From Paraphaeosphaeria minitans (lineage: Eukaryota; Ascomycota; Dothideomycetes; Pleosporales; Didymosphaeriaceae): DNA of 64,000 bases. Below are positions 11,965 to 23,677 of this stretch, piece by piece. Numbering within the stretch: the first letter of the stretch is position 1; every line of letters begins with the position of its first letter. Made by a program: the position numbers and the translations under genes. The notes under the pieces were generated by a model. The model saw only the letters and a program-made list of their open reading frames with translations. It did no database searches and was not told the DNA's origin. The stretch spans positions 1 through 64,000 of the forward strand of contig WJXW01000015.1 of the NCBI GenBank assembly GCA_015832175.1. The letters are read 5' to 3'.

Positions 11965-13318
11965 CGGCACGTACGTAAAATGCTCACACGGCGAGCGAGT
12001 CTTTGGTGTTGCTTCTGTCGCTACGAACGTCCGCCGGGGCACCGTCACCGAGGATCATCTGCCGAGCCTGATCGGCTAACAGGCGATGGGTCAACTGGCA
12101 TGTCCATGTCGCACACGATGAGCAGGAGGTTGTGAGGCGTCCTCAAACCCTAAGGAGGGCCAAGTTGACTCTGCTTAGGGTCTTGGCAAGGGTTTGCGCC
12201 TCCTACAATCATGCCATGCGATGGTTGGAGATCAGATCGGTCGACGAAAGTGAATGTGGAATTCCTGGCACTCAGCCGAGTATATAGCCAACAAAAGAGA
12301 CTGGCTGCTTAGTGGTCAGGCAATAGCTGGAGAGCTTGGCATTTCGAGTGCTGTCCGGCCATCCCAAGGCGCCCGCATTGCTCTTATTCACAGATTCTCC
12401 TCATAAACATAATGCATGGAAAGTTGGCATGGCGTAGCAGCTTTGGTTGGCGCGAACGCCACTCCAAACTTCATTAGTTCATCTGAAACTAAGGTAGGAC
12501 GACACCACAGTTGAGGGAGAAGGGAAACCAGGTCATATTGCATCATTAGCACCAAATCATGTACGCATCGCCGCAAGCTAAGACAGATATACGGGCACGT
12601 AAAATTGCGGCATGTGGAGGATAGGAAATCCGGAGAGATGTTCAAAGCTTGATTGGTGAGACACCGGATGCTATACATACAGGCTCAGTGATCGACTATA
12701 CCGTCGATTGTGCTCCGCTAGAATGCTGGTTCTCTCACCCGCCAATCAGCAGGTAAACGCTTCCGCTTACCTCCTACGTGCTGTGACATTTACGATAAGC
12801 CTATCAGCGTCTCCATAGGTATTGCGCTTATTTTCTGGATGATGCCCTTACGAAGCATAACACATGGCGCTGTGCTGGTGCTGCATATGGCACTGTGCGA
12901 AGCCCACACAAACCGAGATAACGTATGTGCTCACAAGATCACTGAGATGGACGAAATAGAGCCCCACAGGTCTGGAGGAACGCTCCTAGGAAAGGGCAGC
13001 CCGTCCCACAGCGCACCATGTTAGTCTAGCTCCACGGGAGCCGCTAAGGTCCATGCTTCATGTATCGGTGGCGACCAATGGAACATGACACCCGTCATGG
13101 CCACATAATTTGGCTCTACAAGCGATTACCGTAACCGAACGGTATCAGCAAGCAACTTTGCCGCTGTATGCTCATGCCCAGCTAGCTGCTTACGAGACAG
13201 AGTTCTATTGCAGCTCGTCCTACGCATATAAAGTTGGCACAGTCGTTGCATCCCCAAGCACTCCACATATCCACCATTTACAGCATTGGAAGCCTGTAGT
13301 CTATTGAGCTAGCAGTGG
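11965..13318. other. Intergenic with one hairpin, no convincing gene
   Basis: No supported gene. Minus ORF 12678-12388 and plus ORF 12839-13024 lack motifs. The stretch contains the imperfect inverted repeat at 12130-12208. The last 100 bases form the upstream region of the DUF7492 relic. Confidence 0.45.
12130..12208. repeat. Imperfect inverted repeat, possible hairpin
   Basis: Arm 12130-12164 (TTGTGAGGCG, CAAACCCT, GCCAAG blocks) matches the reverse complement of 12182-12208 (CTTGGC, AGGGTTTG, CGCC, ACAA) with small bulges. The loop is about 17 nt. It could fold as RNA or DNA, or be the remnant of a palindromic repeat. Confidence 0.4.
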
Positions 13319-14394
13319 ATGATGCGTCCCGTTCACATCACCGTGTCGTTGGTTCTCATCTATTTTGAATTGGCTGCTGCGCATTCATGGCTGGAGCAGC
13401 TGTCAAACATTGCGTCCAATGGCTCTTTCGTGGCAGGATACGGTTATCCTCGCGGTTTCGTGGATAAGGGCGCACCCAGTTTCGACCAGAACGCTAACGT
13501 GTGACTGGTACCGCCCTTGGAACAGCAGCCACCATTTGTGAGCCGCGCAAATCTTCTCTGTCATCCTTCCCAGCGCATTGCGAATCAAACAGCTCGTTAT
13601 CCTCGCTTGCAGACCATTCCTGGCGGCATGGTTGCCATGCGATATGCAGAGAATGGCCACGCAACCATCCCAGACGGCGGCAGGAACTTGATGGGCAGCC
13701 GGAGAAGGGCGGCACCGTTTTTGTCTTTGGTACGCAACGGCCACGGCAGGACGAAATCCTACTCGATGTGTTGGAATGGACGCGTGATGGTCTCGGTGGT
13801 GATCGGCGAGGTTTCCTCCTTCCATCTCAGAATTTTGACGACGGGAGATGCTACCAGCTCGGAAATGGCGCGGCCTTGGCAACCTCCCGGAAAGAGCAAA
13901 CACCCAACGCTCTGCCGGGACAGCTAGGGAGCGAGCACGAGCTGCTGTGCGAGACTGATGTCAGAGTACCGGACGACATCCAAGTTGGCAAGCCATATAC
14001 GATGTACTGGGTGTGGCAGTGGCCGAACGCGCCCGGGAAAGATCCCAACTACCCTAGGGGGAAAGATGAATACTACGCCTCTTGCCTCGACGTTGACATA
14101 GATCGTGCATTGAGCCTCGAGCAAGAACAGCTCGAGCATCCCATCATTTAGCAAGATCCGATGCCCACAGCCGTGTCAGACTTCCAATCTCGCAGTGTCC
14201 TCACAACCGACCCGCTGGCTTTGTACTCGGCCTCTGCGTTCGGCGGGGCGCTTGACCCACCGCGCTTGAGACTTGCACGTCATATAGCTTTCACTTCCGT
14301 CGGTGTTCGCGCTGGCAAAGGGACCGAGGCAGCAGCGGTCTCTACTGCTAGCCTGACCAGAGTTGCGACCTTGACCCCTGCCGTTCGCTCGTGA
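13319..14394 (+). pseudogene. Broken DUF7492-type secreted protein gene
   Basis: The reading begins with a signal peptide ending in AAA followed by HSWLEQ, so the mature protein would start with His. That is the rule for this secreted fungal family, which has been compared with copper-dependent polysaccharide oxygenases. Conserved blocks follow: GYPRGFV, LLCHPSQR, MRYAENGH, GGTVFVFGT, FDDGRCYQ, CETDV and YWVWQWP. Three lesions break it: an in-frame TGA at 13502-13504, a frameshift near 13672-13695 (between IPDGG and QPEKGG), and an in-frame TAG at 14149-14151. The frame stays readable after the last stop (QDP...TDPLALYSA). No intron of suitable length explains any of them. Only about 61 residues would be made before the first stop. 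Family recognition is good; loss of function is inferred. TGA read-through is possible but the context (TGA CTG) is not the best-known one. Confidence 0.75.
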
Positions 14395-17333
14395 TGCATC
14401 GGAGTTAGGAATTGCTTTTGTTTCCCAATTTCGGTTTCAGCTCCGCCGCTGCGACATGTCTCTCGTCCGAGCTTGAGCTGAGACCAAAGGGTCCTCGCAT
14501 TCACATGGGTACCGACCAATCTAGGTCGCAATGGATTCCGGTTCTCTGGTAATTCGAGGTTGGGTATTGATTTCGCCCCTTGTACGCCGATACTTGCATG
14601 TCCACGTAGCTACCGCCCTGGCTGGATCAGCTCGACTTCGTCTTTGCCTTGCACCGGTTGTGACCCTTGAAGTTAGCCTAACGGTGAATCACGTTGAGCG
14701 CTTGTGGAAATGTTCGATGTGCAGCACGTATGATAGCACCGTTACTGCGAATCTGATCTTCTGCTCTATCTGCTGAACACATGGCTATGGTCCTGGTCGT
14801 GGATCTCGATCTTTCTTGCGTTCGTTGTATAACCACATTGATCATACGCTTTTAGTTGCCTACATGACACATGTCTGAACGTCATATAACATTGCTCGCC
14901 TTTGCTTCGAGATATGTAACGTTATATACATCTCACAGTGGTAACTAACTGAGCTTATTGACCCCGCCGTCCTCATCCCTTCTGCGGGCCGCCCTATTCT
15001 ACCGAATTCTTGAGATGTATAAGTTCACTGAATTCTTTCCGCAGGTACTTGTACTGTGGTTGTATTTTCTGTGATGCCTCTATTTGGTGCTAGCAATCGC
15101 TCGCGTGTACGACTTTTCCAATCTCCGTATCGCTTAGTGACGACTTTGCCGCTCTACTTCTGGCCATCGCACTAGACGAGAATCTACGCACCAAGGCTGT
15201 TATCCTCTAGGGAGCGCTTCAGCTAAGCAGGACGAAGGCCCTAGTAAGTGTCAAAGGTTATGTGGCCTGCACATTCTGGAACGGCAAACGGAAACCTGTT
15301 TACGTTGATTGCATTACGCATATCGTCTCGAGTTGCTGACGTCCCGGCACTGCAGTCCTGCACGGAAAGCCTAGGTCATCATAGAATAAAAACACGATCG
15401 AGGGCGTAAAGCTTAGCAGTGGATGTAAGACCATAAGCGCTACAGTGAATGGTATGCTTCACAGTTCACGGCCGTGAGCCATCGCGGTGATCGTTACTAC
15501 CTATGATTCAGCGCAAGCGAGATCTCTGCAAATGAGCATAGACTGTGAGTTTACCTCAACGCTGGGCTTGCGAATGATGCATGAGGTCTGCAGACCTAGT
15601 GTATGAATGACGAGCACCGACAGTGGCCGGTCAAGCATCTTGTGGGGAGTGCTGTAAGCAGTTGTGGTCACGATAGCGATCCGGCGCTCGAGGTGGGCCG
15701 CATCAAAGCTCTCAGCGTCTTAATAATCGCAGCACTAATTTAACGTAGTGGAGTGGGCGTAGACGCGTGGATGATTGGTGGGACATCAAGGCCTCATTTC
15801 GAGGAGGAGCTTGAAACACAATGTAAAGTAAGATGTAATTAGTCCGAGCGTAGCTCAAGGTTGGCTCTGGAACACCAGCTTGCAGGATACGCAACAGAAT
15901 TGAAGCGCGTGAGTATCTGGCAGCGTCAGTGGCTCATTACGGCAATCGTCACATGGATCACGCTGGCTAATGAGAGCAACGTCACCTTTCCTACCGCAAC
16001 ATCACCGAGCGAATCGTCGCGAGCAACACGATCGGCAAAGCTGTGTAGGGTTTTTTGCATCAGGAATTCTCACGCGAGAGCCAACGCATCTTGGAGAGTC
16101 AATTGTTCTCGGTTCTACTTGTCTATATACTCCACTGTGTGCTCAAGAATTCTTATCCTCGCTGCGCTATGTCTGGCCAGAGCCGACGGCAGACACGCTG
16201 GACCTGTTATGCCTTCCGCGCAATGACTTTGTGTTCCACATGTCTAGCATTCAGGCGCTCAATACAAGATTATCCGTGAGGAAGTGTAAAAACCGGCACG
16301 GTCAGGGCAGCCATCAGAGATGACTACGGGTTGGCGATAAGCGTTTCGACCAATCTGAATGGGGTTTGTAGGTGTGCAGGTTATTGCGGATGACCAACCG
16401 AGGATGTAGAATAGCGAAAGGCGTGAGATTACTAGCCATAACGCTCCGCCGGTGTGGAACGGCGAGGTCTGAGGTGATATCGATGGTAATTGGTTCGTGC
16501 CATCTGCCGATTGGCTCGCCTCGTCTTCACTGCCTGCGACGTGAGAGTCCTACGGCTCATACGCGAGCTACGTCTCATGGATTGAGAAGCGCGGGTCGAT
16601 CGAGCAGCTCTGTGCATGTTCTCTGTCAGTATGAGATGAGTTGATGAGGCGGCCGCGTAGGTATTTTCTATGGTGGTTGATAGATTATTCCGAGGATGTG
16701 CTGTGAAGGGATGGTAGGATGGTTTGTCAAGCGATGTGTTCCGTATGAGCAGGCCTTTATAGCCCTTGAGTGTTTATGCTTAGGCTGGGCTGGAAGGCGA
16801 AGTACGAATGGCTGTGTGCGCTGCGGTAAGCAACGTGTGAGCATCGCCCTCAGCGCTACCGGACGGTACCTCGAAGGTGCCGTTGACTTCCAGGAGTCAA
16901 TCCCGACGGTAGCTTGCGAGGTGTCAAGTCAGGCAGAACCTGTACTTCCCAATAGCATGGCTTTCCCAGAGGCAAAAAGGATTTCTGAAGCTTCTTCGAG
17001 CCTGCACATGGAAGGACATAATCATCATTCTGTCGCGCCATTATTGATAAATAACCTTTGGCCCTATGGCCGACACATACTCTTCACACCGTTTGCAATC
17101 ATGTTCAGCTACTATTGCTCGTGAATCCGAGTGCGCACATATCTCGCGCCAAAAGCCAACCTAAACAAACCTGGCGTACATATGATATGGCGGTGGACGG
17201 TAGGAGTGGCAACGTAACGTTAATCACCGCGACATATCTTAAGGGAAGAGGCATCCTCCTTCACCGTAGGTTAGAGCCTCCTGCACTACCGCACGTGGAG
17301 TACCGTATCGTACTCATCTGTCGCCCCTGCTCG
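14395..17333. other. Intergenic, no convincing gene
   Basis: Nearly 3 kb with no supported gene. Overlapping plus ORFs at 15861-16323 in two frames contain short coding-like patches (for example FLSSLRYVWPEP) and may be a decayed gene, but no family was recognised. The rest consists of short ORFs in all frames. Confidence 0.45.
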
Positions 17334-17678
17334 TTAACACACCGGCGTTCTGGTACACTTTTCGCGCTCCCCAGTGAATCGTGCCCGCCTACAGTTTGGA
17401 TGAAATTTCTCCATCGATTGACAAACCACCTGATCCATTTCACATTGACGAGAGTAAGCAACGATGCCTTGTGACATTAGCGCTTCTTGTCTCAGGTATA
17501 TGTTCAACACAGGTCGCAACCTACATTCGTCAGCACAAAGGCCTCCCTCATGCTTCAGTATCCTCCAAAAGGCTAGCCACCTCAAATTCCAGCGTTGTTG
17601 AGCATCTCGAGGAACGAGATCCTCCAGAGGAGCGGGAATGGAGTGTACTAATGTCAACCTTACCAAAAACAATGGCAT
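17334..17678 (-). CDS. Small cysteine-rich secreted protein
   Basis: ATG at 17678 (an upstream in-frame GTG is not a likely start). The product begins with a short hydrophobic signal (MPLFLVRLTLVHSIPA) and a propeptide-like segment (PLEDLVPRDA). Seven cysteines follow: LCADEC, RQC, VVC, PNC, EKC and a C-terminal VC. A well-formed 57-nt intron (17524-17468; GTAGGT, GCGCTAATG, CACAAG) can be removed without changing frame, giving 95 residues; unspliced it would be 114. Small size, signal peptide and even cysteines suggest an extracellular disulphide-rich protein. Whether it acts on a host, on microbes or on the fungal wall cannot be said. No homologue recognised. Confidence 0.45.
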   Translation of the reverse strand: MPLFLVRLTLVHSIPAPLEDLVPRDAQQRWNLRWLAFWRILKHEGGLCADECRLRPVLNIYLRQEALMSQGIVAYSRQCEMDQVVCQSMEKFHPNCRRARFTGEREKCTRTPVC

Positions 17679-17693
17679 CAGGAACCGAGGCAC

Positions 17694-18043
17694 GAAGACA
17701 ATCGAATCAGGCCTTGCATGTATCAGCTCGTCTCAGGCACAAGGCTAGCCTTCACGTCTCGGAATCGTGGCAAGCCCTACCATGGATATCTCAATACTAA
17801 GGGGATGATAGAGGCGTAGGAAGGAAAATAGCTATGGCAGAAAAGGTGCCCTGAATCTCAGGCACGAAGGTTACAATACAAAGGTGCTCGAGTGGCTGGA
17901 GGAGACCAGAGTCTAGAAATAGGTACACCATATGGCCCGTAAAGAAAGACAATAGTTAAACGATAACGCATGCACCAACCTGAAGCCGCTTGACGTCGAT
18001 ATACGCCTCATGTCTCTCCGCACAAAGGGTCGAACGATGCCTC
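17694..18043. other. Intergenic, nothing seen
   Basis: AT-richer spacer between two minus-strand genes, probably containing the upstream region of the small secreted protein. Confidence 0.4.
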
Positions 18044-18819
18044 TCAAGCCTTCTTCTCGACATCACGTCCATATTCAATCAAGAGAGCAGCCACTTCGAG
18101 CAATTCTTCTACAGCTCTCTGCTCTATGGCCAGTGTTTCTTTGAGCCTGGTGAGACGTGAGAGACTGGCGCTAATGAAACTATCGCGAACATCCTCGGTT
18201 TGGCTTTCAAGCGAGGACTGCCTACCCACGCCAACAGCCTCAGAAGGGCTTATGAAGGGTTCTGAGTAGCCGAGAGACTCGAGTATACCGAGTACGATGC
18301 CGCACTGGTTCCACACGCTTCCATAAAATTCGGTCCGACGCCATGCGGAAGAGTCGAAGACGCCCACATGGGTGTGAAGTTCCCTGTGCAACTCGCCCAG
18401 TCCTGCGATGTCATTGGCTGCTGGATGCAGGACTGTTGCTGGTAGAGCGTGGACGTATACTGGAGAGAGCTGCTTGGAGCCAAGACGGGATCAAGTGGGA
18501 ACTGCAACGGAGATAGATAGGATATTGGCTGTGGTGGCAATCGTGGCGATACAGTACAGTCCACGCGCAATTCCGGCTTGTCGTGCGACAGTCTCAGTCT
18601 CTTTCTGCTCCGGGGGCTGATAGAGCTCAGGGGTGAGAATGAATGCTTCTCCGTACGTGCGGCGAAGCCCACTTGTAGCTCGCCAGCAAAGTGATGCTGC
18701 AAGGTAGTTGCAGGGTTCATGTTCATGGAAGTTCTGCGAAGCGCCATTGGAGACCCGGCTAGACGCGTGGAGTGGTTCCGGGAAAGCAGCACAATTCGGT
18801 TTGATGCACGTGCAGGCAT
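18044..18819 (-). CDS. Ser/Pro-rich hypothetical protein with helical C-terminus
   Basis: Two overlapping minus ORFs. The first (18819-18250) is Ser/Pro/Gln-rich with a basic cluster (SRKRLRLSH). The second (ending at 18044) has a predicted helical end with regular Leu/Glu spacing (RLTRLKETLAIEQRAVEELL). The second frame is open from about 18490, so an intron or frameshift joins them, but I found no splice pair with correct phase. Disordered middle plus helical end resembles some fungal regulators, yet no DNA-binding domain is visible; an upstream ORF in a third frame (18931-18491) has scattered cysteines only. Function not assigned. Confidence 0.35.
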
Positions 18820-18931
18820 TTATGTATGCGAGCTCACCGGCAAGCGCTAGGGAACAGCATGAGCCATAAGCTGAGCTGCTCGGTATTGGCTCAGCCTCAT
18901 GGCTACGCTTGGTAGCGTTGCAGCACGACAA

Positions 18932-20479
18932 ACTCTACCATGACCGTACCATATCGGTGGCTTACCATCGGCACCAAATTAGCGTTGTCTGGAAAGGTTG
19001 AGGCTACGCTTTTTTGAGGTGCTGACTGAGTTTGATGATTTTTTGCTCCTGCAGTTTACTACCGCAGTAAGATCACCGTCATGTTCACTCTTCTCTGGCG
19101 GGTACATCCTGCTGTCGCTTATCGCTGTAGGTGAGCCATAACCCTTCTATCTGCGTCGTATGCGCTCGCCAGTGAGGTATGTGGACAGCTTAAATTTTCC
19201 GCACGCTGATCGCTTATCATGAGCGTTAGCTCCCCAAAATTGAGCTCCGGCCATGGAGGCCCATGGTCTTCTGAGCCGATCGCTTTGAATAGGTGAAAAC
19301 ATTGCAGCAGGCCGTAGTTTCCGGTGGTCTATCGGGGAAGAGACCGCACGCAATCTCGCGATCTCCAGGCGAACAGCAATAGATATTGCTTTGGGAAGCG
19401 GGTTTGAAGCCCCAGCACCCAACTTCGTTCTATGTTCGATCGAAGTATTTACAGACGTGAGTTTTGGTGTTCGAGCTACTTAGTTCGTGCGAGAAGTAAG
19501 TGTGAGAACGGCACGTCTTGTGATGAAGTTGTTGTTCCCAAGAACGATCATGGCTGAGCAATGCAGTACCGCGCTGGACGACCAATTCGGTACTTGCGAG
19601 AACTCGGAACCAAAGAAAACCACTGTAACTATGTGATGAATAACTTGAGAAAACCAGCACTTGTCGTGGGCCATACTTGGGCATCACCAATGTCCATTCT
19701 GGACACCGTAAAGCCAATTCCACATCCAAATCTCACGTTTCATCGCCCTACGAGTCTCTCGGTTGTGAAAAAGAACCTATTTTACATGCTGAGCATATGT
19801 GTGCGTTCGCTAACATGCTTCGCCACCCTGCGGATCCTTTCTATTTGACGGGACAGGATAGAGTCTGAACCGTTGATCGCCTGCATCTGTGCGGTAGTTA
19901 TGCATCTGAAAGCAACAGACTGCGGAACGACCTATATCGTTGGTGTGCGCGCGAGCTTGTCAACGTACGCATATGCTCAAATTTGTGAAAACTAGAAGAT
20001 GAACCGTTACGCTCGAGGTAACTACTACTTGTTAGGCCCGCGTCGTTGCTTTATCCACAACGTACGAAGCGACGCAGGTTACCCATATCAGCCCTTCTTG
20101 TGCGACTTCCGGCGTTGCCGCTCCCGTCCTGTTCAACGTTTCTCGTCAGCATTTGATTGCTCTCAGCCACTCGCCATGGAAGTGCAATCTCTTGGGTTAA
20201 TGGAGTGATCATACCTTCGGCCCGCAGCTTAGACACTCGTCCCTTAGCTTGCCTGAATACGACCTTCTTATTGGCCAGCTCAACCTTACGGCTCCGCCCA
20301 TCACTATACACTGAAGCCGGCCTCACTATCGGAAAGTCTCTACTTCGGGCACTCGTGCGTTTACTACTTTCTCCGTCCGACCACTCGCTGATTCCGTCCT
20401 CGAAAACAAAGATTGGATCCGAGAACGAACCACCGAACCGGATGCATTCGCTCGCACTGAGGCTGCCTTGGTCATACAT
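18932..20479. other. Mostly non-coding; one possible extra exon at the right end
   Basis: No supported gene. Minus ORF 20479-20051 (142 codons) has coding-like, charged sequence (for example FVFEDGISEWSDGESS) and could be a further exon of the next gene, but the phases I tested do not join. ORFs at 19147-19868 have no motifs. Confidence 0.4.
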
Positions 20480-20951
20480 TCAATCTACGCAGGGCTCGAC
20501 TCGCGCCGCGGCATATCCGCTCCATGATGCAAAGGTCAGCTCTGGCGAGCGTATCAAGGTCGGGAGACCTGGAACGAATGATTCATCAGCTTGAGCAGAC
20601 TTAGCAAATGCCATGGCGTGGATGAAGAAACACACCAGCTATATCGGGAGACGCAGACAACATCGGAAGGGTGAGATCGTGCGCCGAGTGCAGGGAAACA
20701 CTTTCGTGGGGTTGCTCTTGACTATGATTAGGGGTGTCTCTTTCCAGGCCGGATGAGTTCGTTTCACGCCATGAGGCGTCGGTAGCCTCAGCGGGGCTGG
20801 GAAACATCGAAAAAATGGGCAGGTCGCCCTCCATACTGCGTATATAATCCTCGATGCATGAGGTGTAGAGCGTGGGGAGCAAATAGTCTGATGGGGGGGA
20901 CCGCCGAGCATTTGAACCCATTTTCTCGCCGTTTGCGCATTCAATTAGCAT
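20480..20951 (-). CDS. Hypothetical protein, two predicted exons
   Basis: ATG at 20951. Exon 1 (20951-20636) is followed by a good intron of 67 nt (20635-20569: GTGTGT, GCTGATGAATC, TTCCAG). Exon 2 runs in frame to a TGA at 20480-20482, giving 134 residues. The sequence is Ser/Pro-rich with acidic patches (DYLLPTLY, EDYIRSMEGDLP) and no known motif or membrane segment. Coding is supported mainly by the intron and absence of stops. It may continue through another splice into 20479-20051. Confidence 0.35.
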
Positions 20952-23677
20952 CGTGACGAACTTTCGTTGTATAGATTGTGTGCGGTACTATCTCGACTAT
21001 GTTCCAAAGAGACATACCTTCTAGGGCTTTACACAAGGTAAGCGAGCAACACCAGCTGGCGTCGCTGCTCCGGACCTACCCGGGAAGTTGCGGCTGTGTT
21101 GATGTGCCCTCTATTCTGGCTAGCCGATGGCCATCAGCAATCATCACTACGACGGCAGCTTACGAAACTACCACATCAGTTCACAAGTCAGCTAAACGCA
21201 GAGAAACGCAGTTTTCAAGTTTAAAAGGCCTCTGCATGCGTAATGGTTGGTACGTGCCGCATCACTTCTCATGGCGGGTAGGAGAGCGCTTCTGCGCAGC
21301 ATCTTGGTAAGGCTCTTTGCTGCTACTTCTGCGTCCCGTTAGAGGATACTCACCATCGTCAAGCATGCTACTGCAATCATCAGAAGGCTATCCGGATCTA
21401 AGAAACACGATACCATGTCCCACACAAAGGTCTCTACAGCCATTAAGCCCGGTAATCGTTGGTATACAGAAGCTAATCGCTGGCGGTATAGCATCTCCAT
21501 GCCTTGTGTACTCTGCTCAGTGCAGCACTCCGTAAACAGCAGACGTATAAGCTGAAAGCTTCCCGCTGCGGTGCCCGCTCTCGAGATACCCCTTATCGTC
21601 GAGTTCGAGGTGAGTTCTCCTCAGCACTCAAACAGCCAGAGTCGAGCTGCTTACAAGTCACAAGTACATGAGAAGAAGCAGTTGAAGCGACTAGATAGCA
21701 TTCGACCTCGTCGTAGGTCAAAGCAACCGCGAACAGCTCCGATATCGTCGTCACAGCTGCGTTGCCGTGCTGACACGTCCGAGCTTCAACATAACTCTCC
21801 ATCCAACACTGAGCAGAGCCAACAACACGGCTCGCCTGTACGTCATACTCCTTCGGAGATGGACGGCTCCACCGAGCCGCCACCAGGAAGAAAGAGCGAA
21901 GGCCAGCGTAATTTCCGGGGAAGAAGCCGGCAACGGCTTCTGTGGATGCTGAGAACGATGACCGCAATCTCTGCGACGTTGGGGTATATAGGCAAGCGGT
22001 CTATGTGATCACTGCTGCGTTCTTGGTGTAGCCTGTATGCACACAGAAGGAAAACTTAAGAGACGGAGTGGTGTCCTCTCGGAAAAGCGATGGTGGATCA
22101 ATCAGACTTGTTGATCAAGATTAGATGTCGTTATCAGGATCATGTGTGAGGCCATCCAGACCCAGATCGCATAGCGCAGCGCACGTATCCTAGCTACCCA
22201 GCGCTATACGTTGTCGTTACTGTCTATGCGAGCAGTATCAGGCAGAGCGAGTGCTGGTCGCGTTGTGTTGGTGCGTGCTGCTTGTAGCCCCAAGATCGGA
22301 CACTGCCGTCCATCCGGCTCCACCCCAACGTCCTGTAACATAGCTTTTACGTCAGTCAGTAGCTCCTTGCATATTCACGATGAACGCCAAGCACAACGAT
22401 TGCATGCGAAACCAACCACTACCTGAACAAGTTCCCAGGCTAAGTTCGTAACCACCATTGATCATGTTTGCTCCGAGCATATAAGCTGGCAGCACCGCTT
22501 TTATTTCCATCACAAAGTTCCAACCCGGTGTATTGTACTTACGTGATGTCCGTGTTAAACTTGAGCGGGTGAGAAACCACAACTCCGTGAACCTCGGCGC
22601 AAGGCGTGGGCCGATTGTCCGTAGGGTGTTTCCAAGGCGGGCAGATGGTTCAACAGGACTCAGACGAGATTCTATCGTCTTCGCAGTTGTCGAATCTCTG
22701 CAATTGGCCACTGCTCTAATTACACGACGGATCCGCGCCTGGTAATGAATGAATAGTGGTCCTGAAACGTGCAGGGAAGGAAAGGATGACATGGTCCAGT
22801 TATCAACAACGATGCCTAGCAGCTAGAGTATGCAGATGGGCAGCAATGCGAGTGTGACGCGTGATTGTGCGAGATCAAGAGAGCATTGGCCAACAGTCTC
22901 TCACGCATCAGGAGAGACCGCACCACATGGACGGGGAAGTCTGAGAATGAGCGACGAAGGAAGATAGATGTTAAGCCGTTGCACATACCTGGGGTGGCGT
23001 AGTGCGAAGTGAATGAGAAGGCCCACGCCGTGGCAAGAGTGTTGGAAAGGCCACGCTGAACACTACCCGATGCTAGTAAGATCCAGGTCGGACGTAAGCT
23101 GCGTTTTCATTGGCGTCAGATCGCTAACAGTGCACTGCGCGTGACGGCCTCTGCAGAACTGATTCTGGGTTGCCACCTGGGCAATCAGTGAGTTTCCGAA
23201 AGAGACATCTGCCAAGGAAGTAGATGCTGTCCGCTTGACCAATTTGAGTGCAGCTGTCATAAGATACTCACGTTCCTGCACGACCGAGGCTGACGCTGAA
23301 TGTTACCCGTCATGTCTTCCGGATGATGACGGATGCGCTCGTTGCATGTACGGTCGAGCACGTCTCCCGGGCGTAAGCTGAGGAGAAGCATATCCTGGGA
23401 CGGCTGTCAACAAGTCATCGTTGAACCGTCCCATCTTGTCATGCCGCATTCCTACCATGGACCGCCGCGCCGCTATAATATGCTTACATCCGTCAGACCT
23501 CAGTAGTGAAAGAGCGTAGCCGCACGTGCATATCTCGAAGCTGGCCTCCAGCTTTCCTCACCTTGCCAAATATTGCATCTCTATAGGGTCCCCTCAAAGC
23601 TGGCTCCATAGGCGTGGAGAACTGCACAGTACGAGCTCCGACGTCAAATTTACTGTCTGGTAATTAACCTACTCGAA
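20952..23677. other. Intergenic, no convincing gene
   Basis: 2.7 kb of short ORFs on both strands. Opposed ORFs at 21571-22008 (+) and 21967-21593 (-), and at 22533-22745 (+) and 22792-22352 (-), have no recognisable motifs. Probably unique decayed DNA and, at the right end, the transporter promoter. Confidence 0.45.

Noticed and set aside
12146..12152. Telomere-like CCCTAA
   Set aside because: Single isolated hexamers only; no tandem TTAGGG/CCCTAA array is present, so there is no sign of a chromosome end.
13497..13523. Short intron removing the TGA in the DUF7492 gene
   Set aside because: The only GT..AG pair around the stop is 27 nt long and would also delete a conserved LVPPL-type segment.
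15861..16323. Overlapping plus ORFs as a gene
   Set aside because: Two frames contain short coding-like patches, but there is no motif, no splice pair and no continuous frame.
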